Shown piece by piece: positions 1-7,579 of a stretch of 13,170 nucleotides of DNA (position 1 is its first letter; each line of letters starts with the position of its first letter). The stretch comes from Thermaceae bacterium (GTDB lineage Bacteria; Deinococcota; Deinococci; Deinococcales; Marinithermaceae): the NCBI GenBank assembly GCA_015490435.1, contig WFXV01000143.1:1-13170 (forward strand), written 5' to 3'. Below the pieces are notes generated by a model, which was not told the origin of the DNA, searched no databases, and saw only the letters and a list, made by a program, of their open reading frames with translations. Position numbers and translations under genes: made by a program.

Positions 1-2
1 AC

Positions 3-668
3 CTGGGGGCGGTGCTCATTGCCCGCCTCCTTCGGCTTTCCCGGCCGGCGGCGCGGACCCTCCTCGCCGCCGCCCTCTTCCCCAACTCCGGGAACATGGG
101 GCTCTCGGTGGCGCTTTTCGCGTTGGGGGAGGCAGGGCTCGAGCGCGCGGTGGTCTACTTCCTCCTCGCCACCGTGGTGCTCTTTGGCCTGGGCCCGGCG
201 TTCTTTCGGGGGGGCGGGGTGCTTTCCGGGCTCTGGCTCACGCTCAGGCTGCCCTTCTTCTGGGCGCTCTTTGTGGGCATCGCCTTCGCGGTGAGCGGTG
301 CCCGGCTCCCGCTCTTCCTCGACCGGCCGGTGACGATGCTCGCCCAGGCGGCGATCCCCATGCTGCTCTTGGGCCTGGGGATGCAGATCGCGGGGACGCC
401 CTTTCGGCTCGGGGGCTTCGAGCTGCTCGCGAGCGCCGTGCGGCTCGTCGGGGGGCCGCTGGCCGCCGCTTTCGCAGGGCGGCTGCTCGGGCTTATTGGC
501 CTCGACTACGCGGTGCTCGTTTTGATCTCGGGGATGCCGGTGGCGGTGAACGCTTACATGCTGGCCGCCGAGTTCGGGGGCGACGGCTCGCTCGCCGCCC
601 GCACGGTGGCGGTTTCCACCCTGCTCAGTTTCCTTTCCATTCCGGCGGTGTTGCTTTGGGTGGGGTAG
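3..668 (+). CDS. AEC-family (auxin efflux carrier / malonate-type) permease, 5' end missing
   Basis: C-terminal part (about 221 residues) of an integral membrane transporter; the frame is open to the left edge, so the start lies outside the window and the GTG at position 12 is not its true start. The protein is a chain of hydrophobic helices, with a conserved-looking FPNSGNMGLSVAL segment near the left edge and a late helix with GMPVAVNAYMLAAEFGG before a final hydrophobic helix. Both are characteristic of the PF03547 membrane transport family, whose members usually have about 300 residues and ten helices and export or import small organic anions such as malonate. The substrate cannot be told from sequence. 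The last 44 bp overlap the convergent lipoprotein gene on the other strand. Family assignment is fairly sure; function beyond transport is inference. Confidence 0.85.
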   Translation: MGAVLIARLLRLSRPAARTLLAAALFPNSGNMGLSVALFALGEAGLERAVVYFLLATVVLFGLGPAFFRGGGVLSGLWLTLRLPFFWALFVGIAFAVSGARLPLFLDRPVTMLAQAAIPMLLLGLGMQIAGTPFRLGGFELLASAVRLVGGPLAAAFAGRLLGLIGLDYAVLVLISGMPVAVNAYMLAAEFGGDGSLAARTVAVSTLLSFLSIPAVLLWVG

Positions 669-1032
669 GGGCCCCGAGTAGGCGGACGAGCACCCGCTCG
701 CCCTGCCAGCGCACCTCGAGCCGGTAGGGCCCTGTGCCCTCCTTGGGGAGCTCGAGGGTGAGGGTCTCGCCGCCCTCGACGAAGCGGGCCCCCTCCCAGA
801 GCGGGCGTTCGCCGCGGTACCAGCGGAGCTCGAGGTAGCCGGGCTCGGGCACCCGCCGAACCCGGAGCACGGCCCGCACCACCCCCTCGCCCTCGGTGAG
901 CTCGGCCTCGATCAGCACCGTCTTTGGGGGCGGCGCGGCCTCGGGGACGAGGGGGAGGAAGGTGTAGCGGCAACCCCCGAGGAAAAGGGCGAAGAGGAAA
1001 AGGACCCGGTGCACCCTCCGATTATTGCCCAT
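625..1032 (-). CDS. small hypothetical lipoprotein
   Basis: A 135-residue protein with a basic N-terminus (MGNNRRVHR), a short hydrophobic stretch and a lipobox LGGC with Cys21. It is therefore predicted to be exported by Sec, lipidated and cut by signal peptidase II. The rest is rich in alternating charged and hydrophobic residues (about 45-125), suggesting a single small beta-sandwich, followed by a proline-rich tail (APTPPKATPP). I do not recognise a named family. Its ATG lies inside the end of rsmE (11-bp overlap), so it is probably translated by coupling as the last gene of the kinase-prmA-rsmE operon. Its 3' end runs 44 bp into the convergent permease gene. Whether it has anything to do with the methyltransferases is unknown; placement may be coincidental. 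Confidence 0.75.
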   Translation of the reverse strand: MGNNRRVHRVLFLFALFLGGCRYTFLPLVPEAAPPPKTVLIEAELTEGEGVVRAVLRVRRVPEPGYLELRWYRGERPLWEGARFVEGGETLTLELPKEGTGPYRLEVRWQGERVLVRLLGAPTPPKATPPEWKGN

Positions 1033-1720
1033 GGGCCGCGGTGACCAGGGCGACCAGGGTGCAGGCGGCGGTCTCCGCCCGGAGGATTCTCCGGCCCAGC
1101 GTCACCGGGGTGAAGCCCCGCTCGGCGAGGAACCCGAGCTCCTCCTCGGCGAAGCCCCCTTCCGGCCCTACCGCGAGCGCCACCGGCCTTTCGGGGTCCA
1201 GCACCTCGGCGACCCGTGCGCCGGCCCGGGGGTCGGCGACGAGGCCCTGTTCCACCGGGAGGACCTCGGCGAGCGCGATCGGTCCCGCGACCTCGGGCAG
1301 CGCGGTGCGGCCCGATTGCTTGGCGGCCTCCACGGCGATCCGGCGCAGGCGCTCGATTTTTGCCGGCCGGACCATCTTCGCCACCGCGTGGCGGGTGACG
1401 AGCAGCACGAAGCGCGAGACCCCGAGCTCGGTCCCCATCCGGATCACCTCCCCGAGCTTTTCCCCCTTCAAGAGCCCGAGGTAGAGGGTGACCTCGGCGT
1501 CCGGCTCCCGGCGCACCGGGCGGCGCTCCTCGATTTGCACCCGTACCCGCTCGCCCTCCACCGCCACCACCCGGGCCCGGGCCTCCTCGCCCCGGCCGTC
1601 GAAGAGGGTGAGCCGGTCCCCGGGCCGGGCGCGGAGCACCCGCACGAGGTGCCGCGCTTCCCGGCCCTCGATCCAGAGCTCGTCCTCGATGGCGGGTACG
1701 TAAGCGCGGTGGGGACGCAC
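1022..1720 (-). CDS. rsmE: 16S rRNA (uracil1498-N3)-methyltransferase RsmE
   Basis: A 232-residue SPOUT-class methyltransferase. Family knowledge: RsmE transfers a methyl group from SAM to N3 of U1498 in helix 44 of 16S rRNA, at the subunit interface. An N-terminal PUA-like RNA-binding domain (about 1-70, opening RPHRAYVP) is followed by the trefoil-knot domain, with EAAKQSGR (131-138), GPEGG (185-189) and the SAM-binding LGRRILRAETA (208-218) all intact. The GTG start at 1720 gives the family-typical opening (M)RPHRA. It lies 2 bp after the prmA stop with a GAGG eight bases upstream, so I prefer it to the ATG at 1753 inside prmA. The prmA-rsmE order suggests co-transcription and joint tuning of ribosome modification. 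Confidence 0.96.
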   Translation of the reverse strand: MRPHRAYVPAIEDELWIEGREARHLVRVLRARPGDRLTLFDGRGEEARARVVAVEGERVRVQIEERRPVRREPDAEVTLYLGLLKGEKLGEVIRMGTELGVSRFVLLVTRHAVAKMVRPAKIERLRRIAVEAAKQSGRTALPEVAGPIALAEVLPVEQGLVADPRAGARVAEVLDPERPVALAVGPEGGFAEEELGFLAERGFTPVTLGRRILRAETAACTLVALVTAAHGQ

Positions 1721-1722
1721 GG

Positions 1723-2484
1723 CTAGGGCCTCGCGAAGACCTCCAGGACCCACTCGCCTTCACGTGCCTCGGTGAGGGGGCGAAGGCCGGCTTCCACGAG
1801 CGCCGCCCGGGTGGCCCCGGCGCGCTCGGCGAGGATCCCGGTGGCGAGGAGCTTCCCGCCCGGGGCGAGCTTTTCCCGGTAGCGGGGGGCGAACGCCTGG
1901 TGGAGCTCGGCGTAGAGGTTCGCCGCGATCAGGTCGAAGGGCCCCGGGACGTCCTCCAGGCTGCCCTCTTGGACCGCGATCTCCACCCGATTCTTGGCGG
2001 CGTTTTCCCGGGCCGCCGCCACCGCTATCGGATCAATGTCTACCGCGTTCACCCGTGCGCCGAGCTTGGCGGCGGCGATGGCGAGCACGCCGGAGCCGGT
2101 GCCCAAATCGAGCACCCGCATCCCCGGCCTCACCTCTTGGGAAAGCGCCTCCAGGGCCAGCCGGGTGGTTTCGTGGTGGCCGGTGCCGAAGGCCATGCCG
2201 GGCTCGATCACGATGGGGATGCGCCCAGCCTCGGGCGCGTGCCAGGGCGCGCCGACCCAGAACCGGCCCGCCACCACCGGCTTCAGGTCCCGCTTCCAGG
2301 CGGCGAGCCAGTCCTCGTCCGGGAGCTCTTCCCAGGTGCCGGGAAAGGGCAGCTCCACCCGCTCGGGAAAGTAGGCGAGCACCGCCCCCTCCCTTTCCTC
2401 GAGCCCCCGCGCGCCCCGGGCGAAGAGCTCGGGAATCAGGGGGTCGAGGCTTTCGAAATCGCCCTCGAGGCGGAAGACCCACAT
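1723..2484 (-). CDS. prmA: ribosomal protein L11 methyltransferase PrmA
   Basis: A 253-residue class I SAM methyltransferase; the family trimethylates several amino groups of ribosomal protein L11. The short N-terminal substrate-recognition domain (about 1-60, opening MWVFRLEG) is joined by a linker to the Rossmann domain. Visible motifs are IEPGMAFGTGHHETT (93-107, the PrmA hallmark), motif I LDLGTGSG (126-133), VDIDP (148-152) and ANLYAEL (188-194). Length and N-terminus match the roughly 254-residue Thermus protein as I recall it. The ATG at 2484 is chosen because MWV is the family N-terminus and a GGGAGGT lies just upstream, across the stop codon of the kinase gene (2-bp gap). The frame stays open far upstream, but that extension has out-of-frame-looking composition and overlaps the kinase gene. 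Operon with the kinase and rsmE. Confidence 0.97.
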   Translation of the reverse strand: MWVFRLEGDFESLDPLIPELFARGARGLEEREGAVLAYFPERVELPFPGTWEELPDEDWLAAWKRDLKPVVAGRFWVGAPWHAPEAGRIPIVIEPGMAFGTGHHETTRLALEALSQEVRPGMRVLDLGTGSGVLAIAAAKLGARVNAVDIDPIAVAAARENAAKNRVEIAVQEGSLEDVPGPFDLIAANLYAELHQAFAPRYREKLAPGGKLLATGILAERAGATRAALVEAGLRPLTEAREGEWVLEVFARP

Positions 2485-2486
2485 CC

Positions 2487-3329
2487 CTAGACCTCCCAGA
2501 GGCGGGGAAAACGCTCGGCGAGGGCGAGGGCGGCGGGGAGTTTTTCCTCGATCGCGCCTTCGAGCCCCGCCGGGGCCTTGGTCTTGAACCAGTAGAGGTC
2601 GTGGAGGTAGGTGAGCGGAATCCAAAAGGAGAGCCGACCCCAGAGGGCCTCGGGCTCGGGGTACTGGCGGACGATCCGCGCCAGGGCGCGCATCGCCCGT
2701 TCTGGGCCCAAGAGGTCGAGGCTTCCCGTCTTCAAGATGGCGAGGTCGCGGGCGGGGTCCAGGGCGCCGGCGCGGGCCCAGTCCACCACGAAGACCCGTC
2801 CGTCCTCGGCGACGAGGACGTTTCCTGCCCATAGGTCCCCGTGGCCGAAGGCCCTCGGGACCCCGACCACGAGGGGGAGCCGGTCGCGCACCGCGCGGAA
2901 GACCGGGCGGGCGGCCTCGAGCCCGGCAAGCTCCCGCTCGAACCGGTCGATGCGCTCCGTGAGCGCTTCGGCCTCGAGCACCCCCGGCTCGGGCAGGCGG
3001 TGGAGCCGCAGCAAGAGGCCCGCGAGGCTCGCGAGCGTCCGGTCATCGAAGCACGCGGGGCAAAAGGGGCGGCCGGGGAAGTGCTTGAGCACCAAGACCC
3101 CGTGGCCGCTTTCGAGCACCGCGACCTCGCGCACCCGCTCGCCAAACCCCGGCCGGGCGAGGTTCTTCGCCTCCAGGAAGGCGAGTTCGCGCTCCTTGGG
3201 CCGGTAGACCTTGTAGACCCAGGGGCCGCTTTTGAAGACCCGGGCCTCGTGCCCGGTGCCAAGGGGCTCCATCGGGCCAAAACGGGCTTCGAGCTCGGCC
3301 AGGGCGGTCCGCACCGCCGCTTGCCCCAT
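2487..3329 (-). CDS. APH-fold phosphotransferase (aminoglycoside/choline/fructosamine kinase-like)
   Basis: A 280-residue small-molecule kinase of the protein-kinase-like APH superfamily. Visible are a probable ATP-binding lysine (VYKVYRP, K40), the catalytic loop HGDLWAGN (163-170, Brenner motif HxDxxxxN) and the metal-binding aspartate in VVDWARAG (D183). A Cys pair, FCPACF (90-93), sits in the lobe linker. Substrates of this family include fructosamines, choline, homoserine, methylthioribose and aminoglycosides; none can be chosen from sequence alone. HGDLWAGN closely resembles the loop of fructosamine kinases, so protein deglycation is one option. The ATG at 3329 is preferred because a TACCCT hexamer, preceded by TGC (extended -10), ends 6 nt before it, as expected for a leaderless gene. 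The frame remains open another 175 codons upstream, but across the divergent gene. First gene of the prmA operon. Confidence 0.88.
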   Translation of the reverse strand: MGQAAVRTALAELEARFGPMEPLGTGHEARVFKSGPWVYKVYRPKERELAFLEAKNLARPGFGERVREVAVLESGHGVLVLKHFPGRPFCPACFDDRTLASLAGLLLRLHRLPEPGVLEAEALTERIDRFERELAGLEAARPVFRAVRDRLPLVVGVPRAFGHGDLWAGNVLVAEDGRVFVVDWARAGALDPARDLAILKTGSLDLLGPERAMRALARIVRQYPEPEALWGRLSFWIPLTYLHDLYWFKTKAPAGLEGAIEEKLPAALALAERFPRLWEV

Positions 3330-3335
3330 GCGCCC

Positions 3336-3345
3336 AGGGTAGCAT
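3336..3345. promoter_or_regulatory. overlapping divergent -10 elements (kinase operon / radical SAM gene)
   Basis: The 24-bp gap between the divergent starts at 3329 (-) and 3354 (+) holds AGGGTAGCAT. Read on the minus strand, TACCCT (3341-3336), with TG one base upstream, lies 6 nt before the kinase ATG. Read on the plus strand, TAGCAT (3340-3345) lies 8 nt before the radical SAM GTG. Both fit the TAnnnT -10 of leaderless genes in this phylum and share the same central TA step. No convincing -35 is visible on either side, and neither gene has a Shine-Dalgarno sequence. Assignment rests on spacing and motif only. Confidence 0.5.
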
Positions 3346-3353
3346 GACCCCCG

Positions 3354-4484
3354 GTGGCGCGGGCCCCCGATACCCTCACCCTGCACCCGGCCTCGACGCT
3401 CGCGGTTCGCGACGGCCGGGTGGCGAGCTTCGACCTCGAGGGTCGGCTCCTCACCTACTTCGAGGAGGGCGTGCTCTATAAGCGCGCGCTCGACTCCCGG
3501 GTGCACGCGCGAAGGCGGGTAGGGGGGCGCCGGGAACGGTTTTTGCTCTCCGAGGAGGCGGCGCTTTGGGTGTTCCAGCGTGCTCGGGAGGTGGCGGAGC
3601 ACTACCTCCCGGGGGCGCGGGGCGCGGCCCGGGACCGGCTTCGCGCGATCCTCGCGTGGACGCCGGAGCGCCTCCTCGCCGAGCGGGAGCGCTTTTCCCG
3701 GGTTTACAAGCCGATCGCCATCCTGCCCCCGGACCGCTACTTCACCATCGTCCTGCAGGCCACCGAGGGCTGCACCTGGAACCGCTGCACCTTTTGCAGC
3801 TTCTACTCCGGGCGGCCCTTTTCCGCCAAGGACCTCGAGACCTTCGCCCGGCACGCGCGCGCGGTGCGCGACTTCCTCGGGAAGAACGCCCTTTTACGCC
3901 GGGACCTCTTCCTCGCCGACGGGAACGCGCTCGCCCTCTCCCTTGGAAGGCTCTTGCCCCTTTTGCAGACCGCCCGGGAGGTCTTTCCGGGCCGGCCCGT
4001 CTACAGCTTCATCGACGTCTACAGCGGCGAGCGGCACCAGGGGGCGTTCTGGCGCGCGCTTAAGGAGGCCGGGCTCAGAGGGGTCTACGTGGGCATGGAG
4101 ACCGGCCACGACCCGCTCCTCGCCTGGCTCAACAAGCCCGGAAGCCAAGAGGAGCTCCTCGAGTTCGTGCGGACGCTGAAGGCCGCGGGGCTCTTCGTGG
4201 GGCTGATCGTGATGGTGGGGGCGGGGGGCGATCGCTTTCGCGAGGCCCACTTCCAAGACACCCTGAAGGCCCTCGCCGCGATGCCGCTTGCGCCCAGCGA
4301 TATCGTCTTCCTCTCGCCCTTCGTCGAGGACCCCCGCTCGGTTTACCGCCTCCGGCGGGAGGCCGAGGGGATTCGGTCCCTGGGCGAGGAGGAGACGCGC
4401 CTTGAGCTCGAGCGCTTCGCCTGGGCGATCCGCGGGCTCGGCCTCCGCGCGGCCCGCTACGACATCCGGGAGTTCCTCTACTAA
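3354..4484 (+). CDS. radical SAM protein of unknown function
   Basis: A 376-residue enzyme with a radical SAM core. EGCTWNRCTFCSFY carries the [4Fe-4S] cysteines C140, C145 and C148 in CX4CX2C spacing, one residue longer than the classical CX3CX2C but, as I recall, seen in a subfamily with CP(W/Y)NRCTFC. Downstream are GVYVGMETGHDPLLAWLNKPG (a SAM-binding region of the GxExG type) and GLIVMVGAGGDRF. About 130 residues precede the core, with no recognised domain and no B12-binding motif. The C-terminus (EFLY) ends without an extra cluster. The GTG at 3354 is the only plausible start, 8 nt after a TAGCAT hexamer. It stands alone on its strand; its stop overlaps the convergent response-regulator stop by 4 bp. 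The reaction is unknown; the fold call is secure. Confidence 0.9.
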   Translation: MARAPDTLTLHPASTLAVRDGRVASFDLEGRLLTYFEEGVLYKRALDSRVHARRRVGGRRERFLLSEEAALWVFQRAREVAEHYLPGARGAARDRLRAILAWTPERLLAERERFSRVYKPIAILPPDRYFTIVLQATEGCTWNRCTFCSFYSGRPFSAKDLETFARHARAVRDFLGKNALLRRDLFLADGNALALSLGRLLPLLQTAREVFPGRPVYSFIDVYSGERHQGAFWRALKEAGLRGVYVGMETGHDPLLAWLNKPGSQEELLEFVRTLKAAGLFVGLIVMVGAGGDRFREAHFQDTLKALAAMPLAPSDIVFLSPFVEDPRSVYRLRREAEGIRSLGEEETRLELERFAWAIRGLGLRAARYDIREFLY

Positions 4485-5059
4485 ATCAGCCCCAGCCTGC
4501 GGGCCTGCTCCAGGGCCTCGACCCGGCCGTGGGCGTCGAGCTTGAGGTAGAGCTTCTTGGTGTAGTCGCGCACGGTTTCGGGGCTGAGGTCGAGCCGCAT
4601 CGCGATCTGCTTGGAGGAGAGCCCCTCGGCGAGGAGGCGCAGGACCTCGAGCTCCCGGGTGGTGAGGTCCGGCAGGGGCGGTGGTTCGAAGCGCCGCATC
4701 CGCCCGTCCTGGAGGGCCTGAAGGACCTCGGCCACCTCGAGGGGGCTCGCCTCCTTGGACAAGAACGCGTTGGCCCCGGCCTTGGCCGCTTCGACCTGCA
4801 ACGCCGGCTCGGTGAAGGTCGTGAGCATCACGATGTGGCCCTCGAAGCCGCGGCGGCGGAGCTCGCGGGCGGCTTCGATTCCGTCCATGTCGGGCATCTT
4901 GATGTCGAGGAGTACCGCGTCAATGGTCAGGGTGAGCGCTTTCTCGACGGCTTCGCGGCCGTTTTGGGCTTCGCCCACCACCTTGAAGCCCTGGCGCTCG
5001 AGCATGGCCTTCAAACCTACCCGGAAAAGGGGATGGTCGTCGACAATAAGCAGCCGCAT
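4481..5059 (-). CDS. NarL/FixJ-type response regulator
   Basis: A 192-residue two-component response regulator. The receiver domain (about 1-120) has the acidic pair D7/D8, phosphoacceptor D52 in LLDIKMPDMDG, T80 and K102, all present. The output is a LuxR-type HTH (about 133-192: LTTRELEVLRLLAEGLSSKQIA, then SPETVRDYTKKLYLKL), so it should bind DNA as a phosphorylation-induced dimer. The ATG at 5059 is chosen because MRLLIVDDHP is the normal receiver start; a TTG four codons earlier is possible but would sit in the presumed ribosome-binding stretch. It follows its kinase by 28 bp in the same operon, downstream of the sugar ABC ATPase. Targets are unknown; control of sugar uptake is suggested by position only. 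Confidence 0.95.
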   Translation of the reverse strand: MRLLIVDDHPLFRVGLKAMLERQGFKVVGEAQNGREAVEKALTLTIDAVLLDIKMPDMDGIEAARELRRRGFEGHIVMLTTFTEPALQVEAAKAGANAFLSKEASPLEVAEVLQALQDGRMRRFEPPPLPDLTTRELEVLRLLAEGLSSKQIAMRLDLSPETVRDYTKKLYLKLDAHGRVEALEQARRLGLI

Positions 5060-6126
5060 TTTCGCCCCCAATACCCTTGCTTGTAGCTTACCAAATCGTT
5101 TCCATCGTCTCGTAGACGGTATGGGGGTCGTAGTGCGCTTCCAGCCGGAGGCAGGCGCCGCCGAGCGGGCTCTGGCAGGCGAGCAGGCGCCCGTGGTGGA
5201 TCTCCGCCACCCGGCGGGCGATGTAGAGCCCCAGACCGGCCGAGCCCGAGCGCACCCCCTGGTACCGGCTCGAGCGGTAGGGCTTGGTCAGGCTCTCCAC
5301 GCTGCCGGGCAGGCCGGGGCCGTCGTCGGCGACCTCGACCCAGCCGTCCCCGATGCGGATCAGCACCCGGGCGCGGGCGAAGCGGATGGCGTTGTCGATG
5401 AGGTTGTCCAGGGCCCGCTCGAGCATGTCGCGGTCGACCTTCGCCCGCCCCTTGCCCTCGACCCGGATCACCACCCGGCGCTGGCTGGCCCGCGGCAGAT
5501 GGCGGAGGCGCAACGTCTCCACCAGCTCCCGGAGGTCGGTGGGCTCGGCCTTGGGCTTTAGGGACTCGATCCGGCTCGCGGCCAGGAGGTTTTCGAGGAG
5601 GCGGTAGACCCGCTGCATCTCCACCTCGATCTGGCGGAGCATCTGGACGCGGTTTTCCTTGCCGATGTCGTCGGCCTCCGAGAGGTAGTCGAGGGCCCGG
5701 ATCGCGCCCAGGATCGGGGTCTTGAGGTCGTGGGCCAGCGCCGCCACCAGGAGCTCCCGTTCCTCGGCGGCCTGCCGCAGGTGCTCGAGGAGCTCCTCGA
5801 ACCGCTCCCGGAGGATCGCCACCTCCCGGGGGAGGGGTTGCTCGATGGGGGGGAGGTGGAGGTCGCCGATCGAGCGCTGGCTGACCTTGAGGTAGCGCAT
5901 GTCGCGCGCGAGCGCGTCCAGGGGCGCGAGGATCCGGCGCGAGAGGCCGTAGCCCACCCCGATCGCGATCAGCAGGGTGAGGCTGAGCGCCGCCGCCACC
6001 GGCCAGGTGAGCTGGGGACGGGCCTCCGGGGCGATCAGCCACAGGGCGGCGGTCACCGCCGCGATGGGGGTGAAGGCGAGCGCCGCGACGGTGACCGCGA
6101 GCTGCGCCCTCAGGCTGCCGCGGGCG

Positions 6127-7263
<1,137 letters not shown>

Positions 7264-7268
7264 GACCA

Positions 7269-7273
7269 CCTCC
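7269..7273 (-). promoter_or_regulatory. Shine-Dalgarno site of malK
   Basis: GGAGG (within AAGGAGGTGG) lies 5 nt before the ATG at 7263 but overlaps the alternative GTG at 7269, so it decides for the ATG start. Confidence 0.75.
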
Positions 7274-7342
7274 TTCTCCCGCGCTCTGAGCCCCTTGGCC
7301 CATCGGGGAGGAACGGAAAAGAGACCCTCTGGCCTCGAAGGT

Positions 7343-7348
7343 ATTTTA
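7343..7348 (-). promoter_or_regulatory. possible -10 of the malK operon
   Basis: TAAAAT inside an AT-rich TTTTAAAATA stretch, about 80 bp before the malK ATG. No convincing -35 is found at 16-18 bp; that position falls in the last arm of the repeat cluster. Weak candidate, based on base composition and position. Confidence 0.3.
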
Positions 7349-7361
7349 AAAGTTCGCGGCC

Positions 7362-7577
7362 GGTGGCATGTGGCCTAGGAAAACAAGGATTCCTCAATCT
7401 ACAGGCCACAAGCTACATGCCACAGGCTGAATTTTGGCTTGTGGCCCGTGGCCTGTGGAGAGAAGAGGTTTTTATCTACGAGCTACAAGCCATATCTACA
7501 GCTCGTAGCTTGTAGCCCGTGGCTTGTGGAAGAAGTTTTTCCTTATCTACAAGCCACAAGCTACATGCCACAAGCCT
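7362..7577. repeat. cluster of alternating inverted heptamer-based repeats between glpX and malK
   Basis: This fills most of the 316-bp gap, which holds no gene. The unit is a degenerate heptamer ACAAGCC/ACAAGCT and its complement, arranged as alternating arms R-F-R-F-R-F. F arms are at 7399-7428, 7476-7491 and 7547-7576; the first and last match at 27 of 30 positions. R arms are at about 7363-7376, 7436-7458 and 7501-7529. Perfect stems that can form are GTGGCATGT 7363-7371 with 7415-7423; GGCCACAAGC 7404-7413 with 7437-7446; CTACGAGC 7476-7483 with 7501-7508; GCTACAAGC 7482-7490 with 7508-7516; GTGGCTTGT 7519-7527 with 7549-7557. Spacers repeat too: AGAAG, TTTTT and TATCTAC recur. It is clearly AT-richer than its surroundings. 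It is probably a dispersed genomic repeat or a remnant of a small mobile element; function is unknown. Confidence 0.85.
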
Positions 7578-7579
7578 TT

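Noticed and set aside
554..973. 139-codon minus-strand frame overlapping the lipoprotein
   Set aside because: Arg/Pro/Gly-rich out-of-frame reading of the lipoprotein gene, with no signal or family features.
1721..1753. RsmE start at the ATG at 1753
   Set aside because: It would add 11 residues overlapping prmA; the GTG at 1720 gives the family-typical (M)RPHRA and a sensible ribosome-binding distance.
2485..2832. N-terminal extension of PrmA by 116 codons
   Set aside because: The extension is a shadow of the kinase gene (arginine- and proline-rich); the family N-terminus MWV with a good ribosome-binding site is at 2484.
3330..3854. N-terminal extension of the APH-fold kinase by 175 codons
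   Set aside because: It would run antisense through the radical SAM gene and lacks family similarity; a -10 hexamer sits directly before the ATG at 3329.
7362..7577. CRISPR array
   Set aside because: Arms alternate in orientation, vary in length and are not separated by unique spacers of constant length; no cas genes in the window.
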